Source of the DNA: Inia geoffrensis
Taxonomy: Eukaryota > Chordata > Mammalia > Artiodactyla > Iniidae
DNA length: 64,000 nt
Assembly: GCA_036417435.1 (NCBI GenBank)
Contig: JAZAQT010000526.1
Coordinates: 372,001-436,000 of the forward strand
Reading direction: 5' to 3'
Below the pieces are notes generated by a model. That model made no database searches. It was not told the origin of the DNA and was given only the letters and a program-made list of their open reading frames with translations. The position numbers were made by a program, and so were the translations under genes. The first letter of the stretch is position 1; every line of letters starts with the position of its first letter. Shown here in pieces: positions 63,846 through 64,000 of this stretch.

Positions 63846-64000
63846 TTGCTCAACCAAATGGACTCTACACCCCAAATTCAAAACCCAGGAATATACCTGA
63901 GTATGAAGAAAATTAAAACCCATACATTTATAGGTCTCCATAAGAAAATCATTTGTGTACAGCAGCATACACACATCAGTGTAAATAAGCTAAATCCATT
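63846..64000 (+). repeat. Array B monomer 6, partial, runs off the window
   Basis: First 155 bp of a third-subtype monomer, matching the start of 56,901 (ccccaaattc, cacatcagtgtaaat, aaatccatt). Confidence 0.88.

Larger units (their letters stand above)
54574..64000 (+). repeat. Satellite array B with tetrameric pattern
   Basis: Monomers start at 55166, 56901, 58637, 60373, 62109 and 63846. The monomer at 55,166 matches the one at 62,109 at several private sites: gaatagattc palindrome centre, gtaggcaaag, gaacgaatgagc, acaacggaat and ctaacaccggg. The monomer at 56,901 matches the start of the one at 63,846 (ctctacacccc, aaattcaaaaccc, cacatcagtgtaaat). This gives a period of about 6,945 bp, four units plus one base. 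The array continues past the window. Confidence 0.85.

Overview
The window is almost entirely tandem satellite DNA from a mammal, and the best-supported host is a cetacean. The repeat unit is about 1,736 bp. Its right half is recognisably the 3' end of a cetartiodactyl LINE-1 (end of ORF2, 3' UTR, remnant A-rich tail). A ~1.7 kb heterochromatic satellite built on L1 is what is known of the common cetacean satellite (about 1.74-1.76 kb in most whales, about 1.58 kb in delphinids). The monomer length therefore points to a non-delphinid cetacean. The species cannot be fixed from the sequence. I see no functional protein-coding gene, RNA gene, CRISPR array or prokaryotic feature. Every open frame is a by-product of repeats kept identical to each other, or sits in broken mobile-element sequence.

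Layout. (1) 1-32,340: homogenised array A, nineteen monomers in register at 1,736 bp (one is 1,735). It has a trimeric higher-order pattern (5,208 bp) at the left and a dimeric pattern (3,472 bp) at about 20.9-31.3 kb. (2) 32,341-41,757: 'block 1'. This is a stretch of diverged satellite, then a non-satellite island of about 5.1 kb (33,026-38,087), then two older diverged monomers, then a return to canonical satellite. The island holds an L1 3' fragment with an extra A-tailed segment, a GC-richer unidentified stretch, a decayed class I (gammaretrovirus-like) endogenous retrovirus pol remnant, an LTR-like stretch and a second L1 3' UTR piece. (3) 41,758-45,157: canonical monomers passing into a diverged one. 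(4) 45,158-54,573: 'block 2', a near-perfect second copy of block 1 at an offset of 12,816-12,817 bp, with only five differences noticed in about 9.4 kb. (5) 54,574-64,000: array B, canonical monomers with a tetrameric pattern (about 6,945 bp).

The most striking signal in the monomer is a perfect 72-bp palindrome with no spacer (2 x 36 bp). It sits at the junction between the L1-derived half and the unidentified half. It occurs 32 times in the window, perfect in 21 copies. Decayed copies lie in the older monomers. Satellite resumes after the non-satellite island within about 12 bp of this palindrome, and the canonical-to-diverged switch that starts block 1 lies just to its right.

How the parts work together: nothing here acts as a pathway. 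The logic is that of concerted evolution. Young identical monomers sit in the array interiors, old diverged monomers survive beside the non-satellite island, and unequal exchange inside satellite sequence appears to have carried the island along as a 12.8-kb passenger.
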